A DNA stretch of 64,000 nt, from positions 1-64,000 of the forward strand of contig USOX01000004.1 of NCBI GenBank assembly GCA_900556485.1, written 5' to 3'. Made by a program: the position numbers and the translations under genes. Positions 34,322-43,262 of the stretch are shown here, piece by piece (positions within the stretch are counted from its first letter, which is position 1; the number at the start of each line of letters is the position of its first letter). Origin of the DNA: an uncultured Dysgonomonas sp. (lineage in GTDB: Bacteria > Bacteroidota > Bacteroidia > Bacteroidales > Dysgonomonadaceae). The notes under the pieces were generated by a model. It was not told the DNA's origin and searched no databases. It saw only the letters and a program-made list of their open reading frames with translations.

Positions 34322-36067
34322 CTACCAAAAATACCAATAGAATAGCCCACACAGAGCGACAACCCCAAGCGATGCAATTACATCCCACTTGTTCCAGCTC
34401 TTTCCAATGAGCTTTTTGTAGTCGCTGGTGAAAGTTATAGCTTCTATTTGCTGTACTGTTGGTTTCGGAGTGAAGAACGACACCACCACCATCAGCAACA
34501 TAATAAATACAAGCAACCATATTTCAAAGATAAGCCAGTTGGTTTGCCAGAACCAGGTAGTGTACTCCCAATACCAGCCGGTCATTATATCTTTGCCTGT
34601 GTTAGTAAAGATATTGGTCAGCAAGCGCACCATACCTATAACAAAACCTACTATCATACCTACCTCACCCGCTTTTGGAGTAATTCTTTTGGAGAATATA
34701 CCAAGTGCAAATACTGCCACCATTGCAGGAGCAAGCAATGACTGAATACCTTGCAGATAATCGTAAAGACTACCAAGGCTCATCATTACAGGTATCCATA
34801 CAATACCGAGTACCACAACAACAACAGTTGCAATACGGCCTACCAAAACGTAAGTGCTTTCGCTTTTATCTTTGAACTTTGGTTTATAAAAGTCTTCTGT
34901 AAACAGTGTTGCACAAGAGTTGAAGAATGCCGCCAATGAAGCAACCAATGCTGATATAAAACCAATAGTAACAATTCCTTTCACACCGGCCGGTAAGACA
35001 AACTTAACCATAGAGCCAAAAGCCGTATCCGGGTCATCCAATGTGAAACCACTTTCAGGACGTGCAGCCAGTGCGGCAGCTACCATACCCGGTATAAGGA
35101 ACATAAAAACAGGCAACAGTTTGAAATAACCGGCAGCAATAGTACCTCTGCGTGCACGTTTCATTACTACATCATTATCTTCACCTTTACGCTGTCCAAG
35201 CACACGCTGAACAATATGCTGATCGGTACACCAATACCAGAAACCAATAATAGATGCTCCGATAAACACCCAAAAGCCAGGATAATCGTCATACAATGGA
35301 TCTCCTGTATTGAAGTGGAACATGTGGTTCGTACCATATGCAACACCATCTTCACCTACATTCAGTGTTTTGGAATAATCGATCATTGCAGTCCAGCCTT
35401 CGGCAATACTGCCACCTCCGAGTGCTGCCAATCCGAGGAAGAGCACAAGGAATGAACCTAGAATAAGTATAGGTGTTTGTATAGCTGACAAGGTCATCAC
35501 ACCTTTCATACCTCCCAGAACAGTAAAGATACCTGTTAATACAATCAGGCCGATCGCACCATACCAGAAAGGCAAACCTAATAGGCTCTCCATAAAAATA
35601 CCACCGGTAAATGCTGTTACACTTACTTTGGTCAATACATATGCTACAAGAGTGATTATAGACAGCCACGAACCTGTAGCTTGTGTGTAACGATATTTAA
35701 GAAAGTCGGGCATAGTGATGATTTTACCCATCTTATTATTCATCAACTGATAGAATGGGACAAAAAGCCATCCCAAGATAAGTATCATCCAGCCTTGCAT
35801 CTCCCAGTGAGCCATACCAACACCTGCTTTAGCACCTGTTCCGGCAAGTCCTACAAGGTGTTCCGATCCGATGTTTGCGGCAAATATAGCAGCACCGATT
35901 ATATACCACGGTTCGCCTTTACCAAACAGATAATCTTCGCTATTGGCTCCCTGCTGTAAACGTTTATCCTTCTGTACTGAACGCCATACAGCCCAAGTCA
36001 CCGCAAGTATCCCAACTGCAAGTACTACCCAGTCGAGCCATATAAATTCATGTGAATTCCAATTCAT
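34322..36067 (-). CDS. SSS-family sodium/sugar symporter (arabinose transporter)
   Basis: A 581-residue SGLT-type symporter with about 14 membrane segments. Signatures are A-A-N-I-G-S-E-H-L-V-G-L-A-G-T-G-A, W-Y-W-C-T-D-Q-H-I-V-Q-R-V-L and the late F-F-N-S-C-A-T-L-F-T-E-D-F-Y. It is the last gene of the araDAB operon, matching the arabinose cluster of Bacteroides thetaiotaomicron, so L-arabinose is the likely cargo. A 134-bp gap with an inverted repeat separates it from araB. Confidence 0.9.
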   Translation of the reverse strand: MNWNSHEFIWLDWVVLAVGILAVTWAVWRSVQKDKRLQQGANSEDYLFGKGEPWYIIGAAIFAANIGSEHLVGLAGTGAKAGVGMAHWEMQGWMILILGWLFVPFYQLMNNKMGKIITMPDFLKYRYTQATGSWLSIITLVAYVLTKVSVTAFTGGIFMESLLGLPFWYGAIGLIVLTGIFTVLGGMKGVMTLSAIQTPILILGSFLVLFLGLAALGGGSIAEGWTAMIDYSKTLNVGEDGVAYGTNHMFHFNTGDPLYDDYPGFWVFIGASIIGFWYWCTDQHIVQRVLGQRKGEDNDVVMKRARRGTIAAGYFKLLPVFMFLIPGMVAAALAARPESGFTLDDPDTAFGSMVKFVLPAGVKGIVTIGFISALVASLAAFFNSCATLFTEDFYKPKFKDKSESTYVLVGRIATVVVVVLGIVWIPVMMSLGSLYDYLQGIQSLLAPAMVAVFALGIFSKRITPKAGEVGMIVGFVIGMVRLLTNIFTNTGKDIMTGWYWEYTTWFWQTNWLIFEIWLLVFIMLLMVVVSFFTPKPTVQQIEAITFTSDYKKLIGKSWNKWDVIASLGVVALCGLFYWYFW

Positions 36068-36095
36068 AGTATATTTTAAATTAAAAGTGAAGAAT

Positions 36096-36185
36096 GAAGA
36101 ATGAAAAATTTAATCAAATAAGAAAAATAAAATATTCTTTTAGTTTATTATTATTTTAATTACTTCGCGTAATTTTTCATTCTTC
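36096..36185. repeat. A-rich inverted repeat between araB and transporter
   Basis: Perfect 15-bp arms GAAGAATGAAAAATT (36096-36110) and its complement (36171-36185), 60 bp apart. Similar A-rich units (AGTGAAGAATTAAAAATG) occur at 33250-33280, so this is a dispersed repeat family. Confidence 0.55.
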
Positions 36186-36201
36186 ATTTTTAATTTCTCA
36201 T

Positions 36202-37869
36202 TTATTTGAATAATTCTGTTTCAGTAAACTTACCCAACTTCTGATACTTAGCATATAACTTCATATACACTTCATGTTTTTCCATATCAGGCTGATATTC
36301 GAAAGCAAATCCTTGTCCCATTGCTTTTTGTGCAGATTCGATATTCGGATGAACACCTGCTGCAACCGAAGCAAACATAGCAGCACCGAAAGCACAAGCC
36401 TGTTCCGATTTAGCCACCTTAATAGGCATACCCAACACATCAGCAAGAGTTTGCATTACCAATGGCGATTTTAAAGAAATTCCTCCAATGCCAATCACAC
36501 TTTCTATTTCTATTCCATTTTCCAGGAAACGGTCAACAATCGCCTTGGATCCAAATGCAGTAGCTTCTACAAGTGCTTTAAAGATCAGTGGAGCTGTACT
36601 TGCCAAGTTTAAACCTGTAATAGTACCCTTTACCAATTGATTAGCATCTGGCGTACGACGTCCGTTCATCCAATCTATAGCCAGTACTGTACTTTCTGTA
36701 AGCGGTATTTTTGCAGCTTCTTTCGACAACTCAGGAATCATTTTATCCAGAGCTTCTTCGATCAATTTATTTTTTATATCCTCATCAACTAATGATGATT
36801 CTTTTAATATCTTCTCGAATGGCCAAGCCAATACCGACTTAAACCATGCATAAACATCACCGAACCCCGATTGTCCGGCCTCCAGGCCTATCATTCCCGA
36901 AATAACAGAACCGTCTACCTGTCCGCAAATACCTGGCACTAATTTTCCATGCATATCATCATAAGGCACAACCATAATATCGCAAGTAGACGTACCAATC
37001 ACACGCACAAATGTTTTAGTACCAATCTCTGCTCCTACTGCTCCCATATGGCAGTCGAAAGCACCTACTCCTACTGCAACATTTGTTGTAAGCCCGAGAC
37101 GATCAGCCCATTCCGGTGTAAGATTACCCACTTTTACATCACTTGTATATGTTTCATGGAAAAGCCTATCCCTATAACCTTTCAGTTCGGGAGCAACTTC
37201 CACAAGGAAATCTTCGGTAGGAAGTCCGTCCCATTCTTTCAGCCACATAGCCTTATGTCCGGCTGCACAACGGCTTCTTACTATTTCGGTAGGTTTCGTT
37301 TTTCCTGTTATAAGAGCCGGCATCCAATCGCAATGTTCAACCCAGCTATAGGCATCACTTACAATCGACTTATCCACCTTTAGCACATGAGCCATTTTAG
37401 CCCATACCCATTCGCTGGAATAAATTCCTCCTTCATATGCAGTATAATCTATCGGCCAACGTCTTGCCACTTCATTTATCTTTGCCGCTTCCTTGATTGC
37501 TGTATGATCTTTCCACAGAACAAACATAGCATTAGGATTTTCCGCAAACTCAGGACGAAGTGCCAAAACCTGTCCGTCTTTATCGATAAGAGCCGGAGTA
37601 GAGCCTGTTGTATCAAAGGACATGCCTACCACAGCTTGGGCTGTTCCTTTGGGAGACTTACTTAAAGCCTCTTTTACAGACTCTTCCAGAGCTTCGATAT
37701 AATCGAGGGGATGTTGCCTGTACTGATTGTTTTGTGGATCACAGTACTTGCCTTGCATCCAGCGTTTATAGTATTTTACAGACGAAGCAACCTCTTTGCC
37801 GGTATTTGCTTCTATAATTACGGCACGACACGAGTCTGAGCCATAGTCTAGTCCGATTGTATATTTCAT
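36202..37869 (-). CDS. araB: L-ribulokinase
   Basis: A 555-residue FGGY kinase, the usual AraB length, that phosphorylates L-ribulose. Seen are I-G-L-D-Y-G-S-D-S-C-R-A at the N-terminus, F-D-T-T-G-S-T-P-A, G-A-F-D-C-H-M-G-A-V and I-G-I-G-G-I-S-L-K-S-P near the end. It lies 73 bp after araA, with a hairpin in the gap that may tune expression within the operon. Confidence 0.96.
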   Translation of the reverse strand: MKYTIGLDYGSDSCRAVIIEANTGKEVASSVKYYKRWMQGKYCDPQNNQYRQHPLDYIEALEESVKEALSKSPKGTAQAVVGMSFDTTGSTPALIDKDGQVLALRPEFAENPNAMFVLWKDHTAIKEAAKINEVARRWPIDYTAYEGGIYSSEWVWAKMAHVLKVDKSIVSDAYSWVEHCDWMPALITGKTKPTEIVRSRCAAGHKAMWLKEWDGLPTEDFLVEVAPELKGYRDRLFHETYTSDVKVGNLTPEWADRLGLTTNVAVGVGAFDCHMGAVGAEIGTKTFVRVIGTSTCDIMVVPYDDMHGKLVPGICGQVDGSVISGMIGLEAGQSGFGDVYAWFKSVLAWPFEKILKESSLVDEDIKNKLIEEALDKMIPELSKEAAKIPLTESTVLAIDWMNGRRTPDANQLVKGTITGLNLASTAPLIFKALVEATAFGSKAIVDRFLENGIEIESVIGIGGISLKSPLVMQTLADVLGMPIKVAKSEQACAFGAAMFASVAAGVHPNIESAQKAMGQGFAFEYQPDMEKHEVYMKLYAKYQKLGKFTETELFK

Positions 37870-37903
37870 CAGTTATTAGTGTTAATCATTAATAGAAAAA
37901 TAA

Positions 37904-37934
37904 GGCACTGGAAATAATCGCTACTTCCGGTGCC
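37904..37934. promoter_or_regulatory. Intra-operon hairpin between araA and araB
   Basis: GGCACTGGAA/TTCCGGTGCC stem (9 of 10 matched plus one G-T), 11-nt loop. No T-run follows on the minus strand, so it is more likely an RNA-stability element than a terminator. Confidence 0.55.
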
Positions 37935-37942
37935 CAGAACCT

Positions 37943-39445
37943 TTAATTTAACGATTTATTTAATAAGTAGTACACTTCGTTTACTTTCAATTCAAATTTA
38001 AAACTGTCGAATGTAGTATTCTTGTCGATAACCAACATTTCGATATCTGCTATTTCCGCATAGTCTTTCAGCATTTCGGTTGTTACCGAATACGAAAAAC
38101 TGGAATGGTGGGTACCCCCGGCCAATATCCATGCACCTGCACCTATTTCGAAATTAGGCATTGGTTTCCATAATGCACAAGCAACAGGGAGTTTTGGTAA
38201 GGGTTTTGGTTCTCTCACCTCTACTTCGTTTACAATCATACGAAAACGATTACCCATATCCACAATTGTGGCAGCTACACCCTCACCTTTATGTGCTTGA
38301 AATACAAGGCGCGCGCAGGTTCGAGCATCGCCGATACCTAAGAAATGTACTTCAATGCGAGGTTTTGTACCTGTAATATCAGGATTGATTTCTAACATAT
38401 GCGATTGAAGGATAGTGCTGTTTTCTCCATCGAAGTTCAGTGTATAATCTTCAAGGAATGATTGTCCGCCAGGAAGACCTTGTCCCATCACCCACATTGT
38501 ACGTACAAGTGCTGCCGATTTCCAGTCGCCTTCAGCACCAAATCCGTAACCTTCGGCCATCAATCGCTGAGAAGCGAATCCCATTAGTTGTTTCATGCCT
38601 TCCAGTTCGTTGAAGCTGGTAGTAAATCCTTTTGCTCCTTTGTCTTGCAAGAAACGGCGAAGCCCAATCTCCTGTGCTGCAGCATCGCGGACGAACTGAT
38701 GTTTTTCTCCACCTTTTTTGCAATCAGCAGCAAAATCGTAAACTTTTTCGTATTCAGCAATAGTTGCGTCTATCTCTGCTTCTGTAACTTTTTCTACATA
38801 TGGCACTAATGTTGCGATAGGCGCATTATCGACGTGGTAGCCCAAACGCATTTCAGCTTCAACTTTGTCCCCATCTGTTACTGCCACATTATTCATATTG
38901 TCGCCAAAGCGGATAATAAGCATATCCTGAGCATCTGCCCAACCTGCACAAACACGCATCCAGTCAGCTATTTTAGATTGAGTAGCAGCGTCATCCCAAT
39001 AGCCAACAACAACCTTGCGATTTTTGCGCATGCGGCTAACAATATGACCGAATTCACGGTCGCCATGAGCTGATTGGTTCAGATTCATGAAATCCATATC
39101 GATTTCATTCCAAGGAATTTCTTTATTAAACTGCGTATGCAAATGCATTAAGGGCTTTTTGTAATCTTTCAACCCATGTATCCACATCTTAGCTGGCGAA
39201 AAAGTGTGCATCCATGTAATAACACCGATACATTTATCATGAGTATTTGCATCGTTAAATACTTTAGAAACTTCTTTTGAAGAGTTTGCAGTGCCTTTAT
39301 ATACAACTTTTACAGGTAATTTTCCCGAATCGTTCAATCCTTTTACCATTTGTGTAGAATGAGAATCTACAGCAACAACTGCATCACCTCCGTACAATAA
39401 CTGTGCTCCGGTTACAAACCAAACTTCTAAATCTTTGAAATCCAT
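37943..39445 (-). CDS. araA: L-arabinose isomerase
   Basis: A 500-residue enzyme of normal length that converts L-arabinose to L-ribulose with Mn2+. Clear family blocks are E-V-W-F-V-T-G-A-Q-L-L-Y-G, W-M-H-T-F-S-P-A-K-M-W, L-H-T-Q-F-N and W-I-L-A-G-G-T-H-H. Metal-binding Glu and His residues are in the middle (Y-G-F-G-A-E-G-D-W-K) and at the T-H-H end block. Confidence 0.97.
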   Translation of the reverse strand: MDFKDLEVWFVTGAQLLYGGDAVVAVDSHSTQMVKGLNDSGKLPVKVVYKGTANSSKEVSKVFNDANTHDKCIGVITWMHTFSPAKMWIHGLKDYKKPLMHLHTQFNKEIPWNEIDMDFMNLNQSAHGDREFGHIVSRMRKNRKVVVGYWDDAATQSKIADWMRVCAGWADAQDMLIIRFGDNMNNVAVTDGDKVEAEMRLGYHVDNAPIATLVPYVEKVTEAEIDATIAEYEKVYDFAADCKKGGEKHQFVRDAAAQEIGLRRFLQDKGAKGFTTSFNELEGMKQLMGFASQRLMAEGYGFGAEGDWKSAALVRTMWVMGQGLPGGQSFLEDYTLNFDGENSTILQSHMLEINPDITGTKPRIEVHFLGIGDARTCARLVFQAHKGEGVAATIVDMGNRFRMIVNEVEVREPKPLPKLPVACALWKPMPNFEIGAGAWILAGGTHHSSFSYSVTTEMLKDYAEIADIEMLVIDKNTTFDSFKFELKVNEVYYLLNKSLN

Positions 39446-39525
39446 GATATTATTTTTTTGTGAGTTATTATTTATTTATAAGTTATAAGCAGCTATATAT
39501 AACAGTCTACTATATTTATTAAATC

Positions 39526-40209
39526 TTATTGCCCATAATAAGCACCAGGCCCGTGTTTCCTGAAAAAGTGTTTTTTTATTAGCTCATCGTTCATTTTCAA
39601 CTGAGGATTAACATTGAACGAAATAAATGCCATTTTAGCCACCTGTTCCATTACTACTGCATTATGAACCGCATCATGAGCATCTTTGCCCCACGAGAAA
39701 GGGCCATGGTTGTTAACCAGTACTCCCGGAGTGTAGTCCGCATTTAGGTCCTCAAATCGATCTACTATTACATTTCCTGTTTCTAATTCATATTTACCCT
39801 CCACCTCGTCTTTTGTCATCTGACGTGTACAAGGAATAGCATCTTTGAAATAGTCGGCATGAGTAGTACCAATATTGGGTATATCGCATCCGGCCTGCGC
39901 CCACGCAGTAGCATATGTTGAATGAGTATGAACAATTCCTCCAATATTCGGGAAAGCCTTATATAAAACTAAATGCGTTGCCGTATCGGATGAAGGCTTT
40001 AGTTTTCCTTCAACAATATTCCCTTCAAGATCGAGCACTACCATATCATCTGCTTTCATTGTATCATATGATACTCCCGACGGTTTGATAATCACCAGCC
40101 CTTCATTTCTGTCAATAGCGCTAACATTACCCCAGGTAAATATTACTAAACCATGTTTTACCAAGTCCAGATTAGCGTCAAATACTTCTTTCTTTAACGA
40201 TTCCAACAT
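39526..40209 (-). CDS. araD: L-ribulose-5-phosphate 4-epimerase
   Basis: A 227-residue class II aldolase-family epimerase yielding D-xylulose-5-phosphate. F-T-W-G-N-V-S, K-P-S-G-V-S-Y, zinc ligands V-H-T-H-S-T-Y-A-T and V-N-N-H-G-P-F are all intact. The ATG at 40209 gives the normal start M-L-E-S-L-K; a TTG seven codons upstream is not needed. Two AraR-type palindromes lie 23-78 bp upstream, so this is the first gene of the araD-A-B-transporter operon. Confidence 0.96.
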   Translation of the reverse strand: MLESLKKEVFDANLDLVKHGLVIFTWGNVSAIDRNEGLVIIKPSGVSYDTMKADDMVVLDLEGNIVEGKLKPSSDTATHLVLYKAFPNIGGIVHTHSTYATAWAQAGCDIPNIGTTHADYFKDAIPCTRQMTKDEVEGKYELETGNVIVDRFEDLNADYTPGVLVNNHGPFSWGKDAHDAVHNAVVMEQVAKMAFISFNVNPQLKMNDELIKKHFFRKHGPGAYYGQ

Positions 40210-40232
40210 ATTATACAAGCATAAATACAAAT

Positions 40233-40251
40233 AAGTGTACAGTTTACACTT
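40233..40251. promoter_or_regulatory. AraR operator O1 before araD
   Basis: Palindrome AAGTGT-N7-ACACTT. It is nearest to araD; its flank (CTTATTTG on the minus strand) overlaps a possible -7 box, so bound repressor would block transcription. Confidence 0.75.
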
Positions 40252-40265
40252 GCAATATTAATAAT

Positions 40266-40285
40266 AAGTGTCCATTTATACACTT
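40266..40285. promoter_or_regulatory. AraR operator O2 before araD
   Basis: Palindrome AAGTGT-N8-ACACTT, extended to ATAAGTGT/ACACTTAT. Centre-to-centre distance from O1 is about 33.5 bp, three helical turns. Confidence 0.75.
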
Positions 40286-40334
40286 ATAAGCTTATGTTGT
40301 AAAACATATTCCTTATAAAAAATGTATAAAAAAC

Positions 40335-40364
40335 AAAAGAGAGGATATTAATCACCTCTCTTTT
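40335..40364 (-). terminator. Terminator of araR
   Basis: A perfect 10-bp stem AAAAGAGAGG/CCTCTCTTTT lies after the araR stop. It separates araR from the araD promoter region. Confidence 0.8.
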
Positions 40365-40391
40365 AATATATTATTATGTACGCTGATTATT

Positions 40392-41084
40392 TTAAAGTGA
40401 AAAATAATATCCTTTTCGAAGTAGCTGATCGTACTTCTCTTTATTGAATTTATAATAGAAGGCTCCTCGTTTAGAACTCGATTTATCTTTATCTTCCTGC
40501 TTTTCGAGAATATCCATTTCTAATATCTTCTTTCTGAAATTACGTTTATCAAAAGTTGTTTGATATATAGCTTCATAGAGCGATTGAAGTTGGGGCAATG
40601 TAAATTTTTCTGCTAACAAATTAAAGCCTAACGGTTGAGTAGCAGCTTTCTTGCGTAAGATCTCTATCGTATCCTTTAGCATCTGGTTATGGTCGAATAT
40701 CAAATCGCCGACTTTATCTAATTCTTCCCATCGGGCATTATGTACCTTGCAAAGCTCATCATCAAACAGTTCAAGATTGATTAGCGCATAATACGCAATA
40801 GATACAACCCGCTCTCCTGTATCACGATTTACATCGCCATATGTGCCAACCTGCTCCATAAATACATCCTGAATACCAGTGTATTCATGCAAGACACGCA
40901 CAACAGTTTCCGAAAGGCTTTCATTCGAACGAAGAAAACCTCCCATCAAAGTATCAGAACCTTCTAATGGTTCGAACTTACGTTTCGAAATAAGTAGATA
41001 TAATTTTCCGTCTTTGAATCCTAATATGATACAATCGACAGATACATAGAATTTTTCTTGTTCTCTATAAAATAAAGGTGTCAT
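40392..41084 (-). CDS. araR: Nudix-type arabinose repressor AraR
   Basis: A 230-residue regulator of the NrtR/AraR type: a degenerate Nudix domain (about residues 10-145, G-G-F-L-R-S-N-E-S-L-S-E-T-V-V-R-V-L) used for ligand sensing. A winged-helix domain (about 155-225, F-T-L-P-Q-L-Q-S-L-Y-E-A-I-Y and K-R-N-F-R-K-K-I) binds DNA. It matches the characterised L-arabinose repressor of Bacteroides thetaiotaomicron in architecture and in its place beside araD-A-B. Four AAGTGT/ACACTT palindromes nearby are its likely operators. Confidence 0.92.
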   Translation of the reverse strand: MTPLFYREQEKFYVSVDCIILGFKDGKLYLLISKRKFEPLEGSDTLMGGFLRSNESLSETVVRVLHEYTGIQDVFMEQVGTYGDVNRDTGERVVSIAYYALINLELFDDELCKVHNARWEELDKVGDLIFDHNQMLKDTIEILRKKAATQPLGFNLLAEKFTLPQLQSLYEAIYQTTFDKRNFRKKILEMDILEKQEDKDKSSSKRGAFYYKFNKEKYDQLLRKGYYFSL

Positions 41085-41198
41085 CCAGACAATTTTTATT
41101 TTTATGCAAATATATAAAATATATTGCCTTCAGTTATTAAAATTAAGTGCGCTTTATCCCTATTATCTAAAGATACAGCTTGATTTTTATTGCACACA

Positions 41199-41753
41199 TT
41201 ACTTATTCAGCTTCTTAACTATTTTGGCAGGATTACCTACTGCAAGGCTGTCAGCAGGGACATCTTTAGTTACAACAGCACCGGCTCCTATAACCGAACG
41301 GTCACCAATTGTCACTCCCGGCAAAATAGTAGAATGTCCTCCTATCCAACAGTCTTTGCCTATAACTATCGGTTTACAATCTTCCCATTCCTTACGATCT
41401 TTAATATCCAATGGATGACGCGCTGTATACATATGTACTCCCGGAGCAAACATTGTATTGGCGCCTATCTTTACTGTACCTCCATCCAGAATCACAGCTC
41501 CAAAATTGATAAACACGTTTTCCTCCGCATATATCAGATCCCCATAATCGCAATAAAAAGGAGGTTCGAGATGTAAATCTTTTGCTGAGTTCGGGCACAA
41601 TTCATTTATCACAGCCTGAAAGTTATCTGTATAATATTCAGTTACATTTAACTTATGCAATATTCTCTTCACTTTAGTACGGACTTCAATCATTTCCTTA
41701 CTATGAGCATTATATCGCTCACCTGAAGCCATTTTCTCCTTCTCTGTTCTCAT
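41199..41753 (-). CDS. Maltose/galactoside O-acetyltransferase-type sugar acetyltransferase
   Basis: A 184-residue left-handed beta-helix acetyltransferase of the Maa/LacA group. M-A-S-G-E-R-Y-N-A-H, catalytic His in Y-T-A-R-H-P-L-D, C-W-I-G-G-H-S-T-I-L-P-G-V-T-I-G and the hexapeptide repeats are present. It would acetylate free or phosphorylated sugars with acetyl-CoA. The start at 41753 (M-R-T-E-K-E-K) lies 20 bp from an AraR-type operator pair, so the gene probably belongs to the arabinose regulon; a longer reading would run through the operators. Confidence 0.88.
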   Translation of the reverse strand: MRTEKEKMASGERYNAHSKEMIEVRTKVKRILHKLNVTEYYTDNFQAVINELCPNSAKDLHLEPPFYCDYGDLIYAEENVFINFGAVILDGGTVKIGANTMFAPGVHMYTARHPLDIKDRKEWEDCKPIVIGKDCWIGGHSTILPGVTIGDRSVIGAGAVVTKDVPADSLAVGNPAKIVKKLNK

Positions 41754-41772
41754 TCTTCTATTCAATAAAAAT

Positions 41773-41791
41773 AAGTGTAAATTAAACACTT
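41773..41791. promoter_or_regulatory. AraR operator O3
   Basis: AAGTGT-N7-ACACTT palindrome upstream of the acetyltransferase start; same spacing class as O1. Confidence 0.72.
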
Positions 41792-41806
41792 GCAAGTATA
41801 CAAAAT

Positions 41807-41826
41807 AAGTGTAATAAAATACACTT
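41807..41826. promoter_or_regulatory. AraR operator O4
   Basis: AAGTGT-N8-ACACTT palindrome; same spacing class as O2 and about 34.5 bp from O3. It lies between the acetyltransferase and the rightward two-component operon and could affect both. Confidence 0.72.
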
Positions 41827-41971
41827 ATAAAATATGCTATATAACACAATCTTATTTAACTATCATATAGAATCTATCTTTTCGTCGCAGAAATCTTTTA
41901 TTTGGTCGAAAACTTTCAAAAATATTCTAATGGCTACTTACTTTTACAACATGAAGAAAGAAACAGAATAT

Positions 41972-42202
41972 ATGAATAAAACAGACCTAATAAAACATTT
42001 ATCCGAAATATCGAAAGTTGATATAAATGATTGCGAAAAGGTAATAAACGTATTCGGAAATGTACTTGAAGAAGAATTTGAATCGACAAACTTATTTAGC
42101 ATTTTATATAATATTCTTTCTGATTCTCAACTAAAGGGTGTACAGGGAAAAGTTAACTATCAAAAGCCCTGTGTACCTTTTTTCAGAGAATATGTATCTT
42201 AG
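41972..42202 (+). CDS. Short HU-like protein lacking the DNA-binding arm
   Basis: A 76-residue ORF whose first ~40 residues (M-N-K-T-D-L-I-K-H-L-S and D-C-E-K-V-I-N-V-F-G-N-V-L) look like the dimerisation helices of HU/IHF proteins. The beta-saddle and DNA-binding arm are absent; the rest (F-S-I-L-Y-N-I-L-S...) is not HU-like. The start at 41972 is chosen for the HU alignment and purine-rich upstream bases. It ends 25 bp before the pseudokinase gene and could be cotranscribed. It may be a decayed gene. Confidence 0.45.
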   Translation: MNKTDLIKHLSEISKVDINDCEKVINVFGNVLEEEFESTNLFSILYNILSDSQLKGVQGKVNYQKPCVPFFREYVS

Positions 42203-42227
42203 ATGCCTCAATATCATTTAACCTCGA

Positions 42228-43259
42228 ATGGATCAGCAATCATTTATATATAAATTCTTATTAGCTCCTCATTTTAGTATCTGGAGACACTTAACACTTA
42301 TTCTGTTCTTCCTTATCGTATCCGTTAATCAGACTTTACTCGGATACGAAGTTATATTACCTGCTTTCGGAAATAAAGCATACTTTATCACAGCATTTAC
42401 GGTTCTTGTTTATATGATAACTATATATATGCTTCGGAAGGTTTTCATTAAATATTTATTAATGGGAAAATATTTGCACTTCATTTTATTCATATTTTTT
42501 AGTGCCATTCTTTTCGAAAGTATACCTAATCTTATATACATCTGGTATATGGAGGATTATGATTTTTTTTCAGAGTCAGCTATTGTGGACAACATATCTT
42601 CTTTTATAGTATATCTATTATGCATTTCAGGTGTTACAGTCCCTATTTTTTTAAGGAATTGGTTAGTTGCAAGTCAGCATCTTAATGAAGTGAAAAAGAA
42701 AGAAAAATCTTCGAAAGTCGAAAGATTGAAAGAACAGATAAACCCTGTTTCTTTCTTCAAAATACTCAATCAAAGTGGCAATCTGGTAAAATCTGAGCCA
42801 AACAAAGCTTCCACCATGCTAATGAAACTAAGCCAGTTACTTCGTTATCAACTATATGATTGCAACAGAGATAAGGTATTACTCTCATCCGAAATATCTT
42901 TTATCCGAAATTATCTCGAATTAGAAAGTTTATATTCCGAAAAGTTTAATTATACTTTAAACACAACAGAAAATATAAATATTATTTTCATTCCTCCATC
43001 TATTTTATTGCCCTATGTGCAAGCGACAATCAATCACTCTGATATTAATAAAATTGATATACAAATCAGTGCTGATAATGAATATATAACCTTTACTATT
43101 AATTTATCTGGCCTCCGGAATACAATATTATTAGAAAAAGAACTCTTGAAAATAAGAGAAAGGCTTAATACCCTATATAGCCACCATTACAAGTTAACTG
43201 TAACCCACAACAAATCTGATAACAGTACAGAAGTATGTCTCAAATTAGATAAAAAATAA
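42228..43259 (+). CDS. Degenerate LytS-like histidine pseudokinase
   Basis: A 343-residue membrane protein with four hydrophobic segments (about 20-145) and a recognisable but inactive LytS-type kinase region. The H-box reads Q-I-N-P-V174-S-F-F, with Val in place of the phospho-His. The N-box V-E-N-A-x-K-H reads V-Q-A-T-I-N-H, losing the key Asn. The G-box glycines are gone (L-E-K-E-L-L-K-I-R-E-R-L). The surrounding R-Y-Q-L-Y and I-R-N-Y-L-E-L-E motifs are kept. It is 3 bp from an intact paralogue, so it may heterodimerise with it or sense the ligand. Confidence 0.85.
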   Translation: MDQQSFIYKFLLAPHFSIWRHLTLILFFLIVSVNQTLLGYEVILPAFGNKAYFITAFTVLVYMITIYMLRKVFIKYLLMGKYLHFILFIFFSAILFESIPNLIYIWYMEDYDFFSESAIVDNISSFIVYLLCISGVTVPIFLRNWLVASQHLNEVKKKEKSSKVERLKEQINPVSFFKILNQSGNLVKSEPNKASTMLMKLSQLLRYQLYDCNRDKVLLSSEISFIRNYLELESLYSEKFNYTLNTTENINIIFIPPSILLPYVQATINHSDINKIDIQISADNEYITFTINLSGLRNTILLEKELLKIRERLNTLYSHHYKLTVTHNKSDNSTEVCLKLDKK

Positions 43260-43262
43260 TAT

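Noticed and set aside
40207..40230. TTG start of araD at 40230
   Set aside because: The ATG at 40209 gives the normal AraD N-terminus; the upstream start adds residues not seen in the family.
41834..41971. Longer start (41834) for the HU-like ORF
   Set aside because: The added 46 residues are non-homologous and AT-rich, and begin 8 bp after an AraR operator; the start at 41972 gives an HU-like N-terminus.
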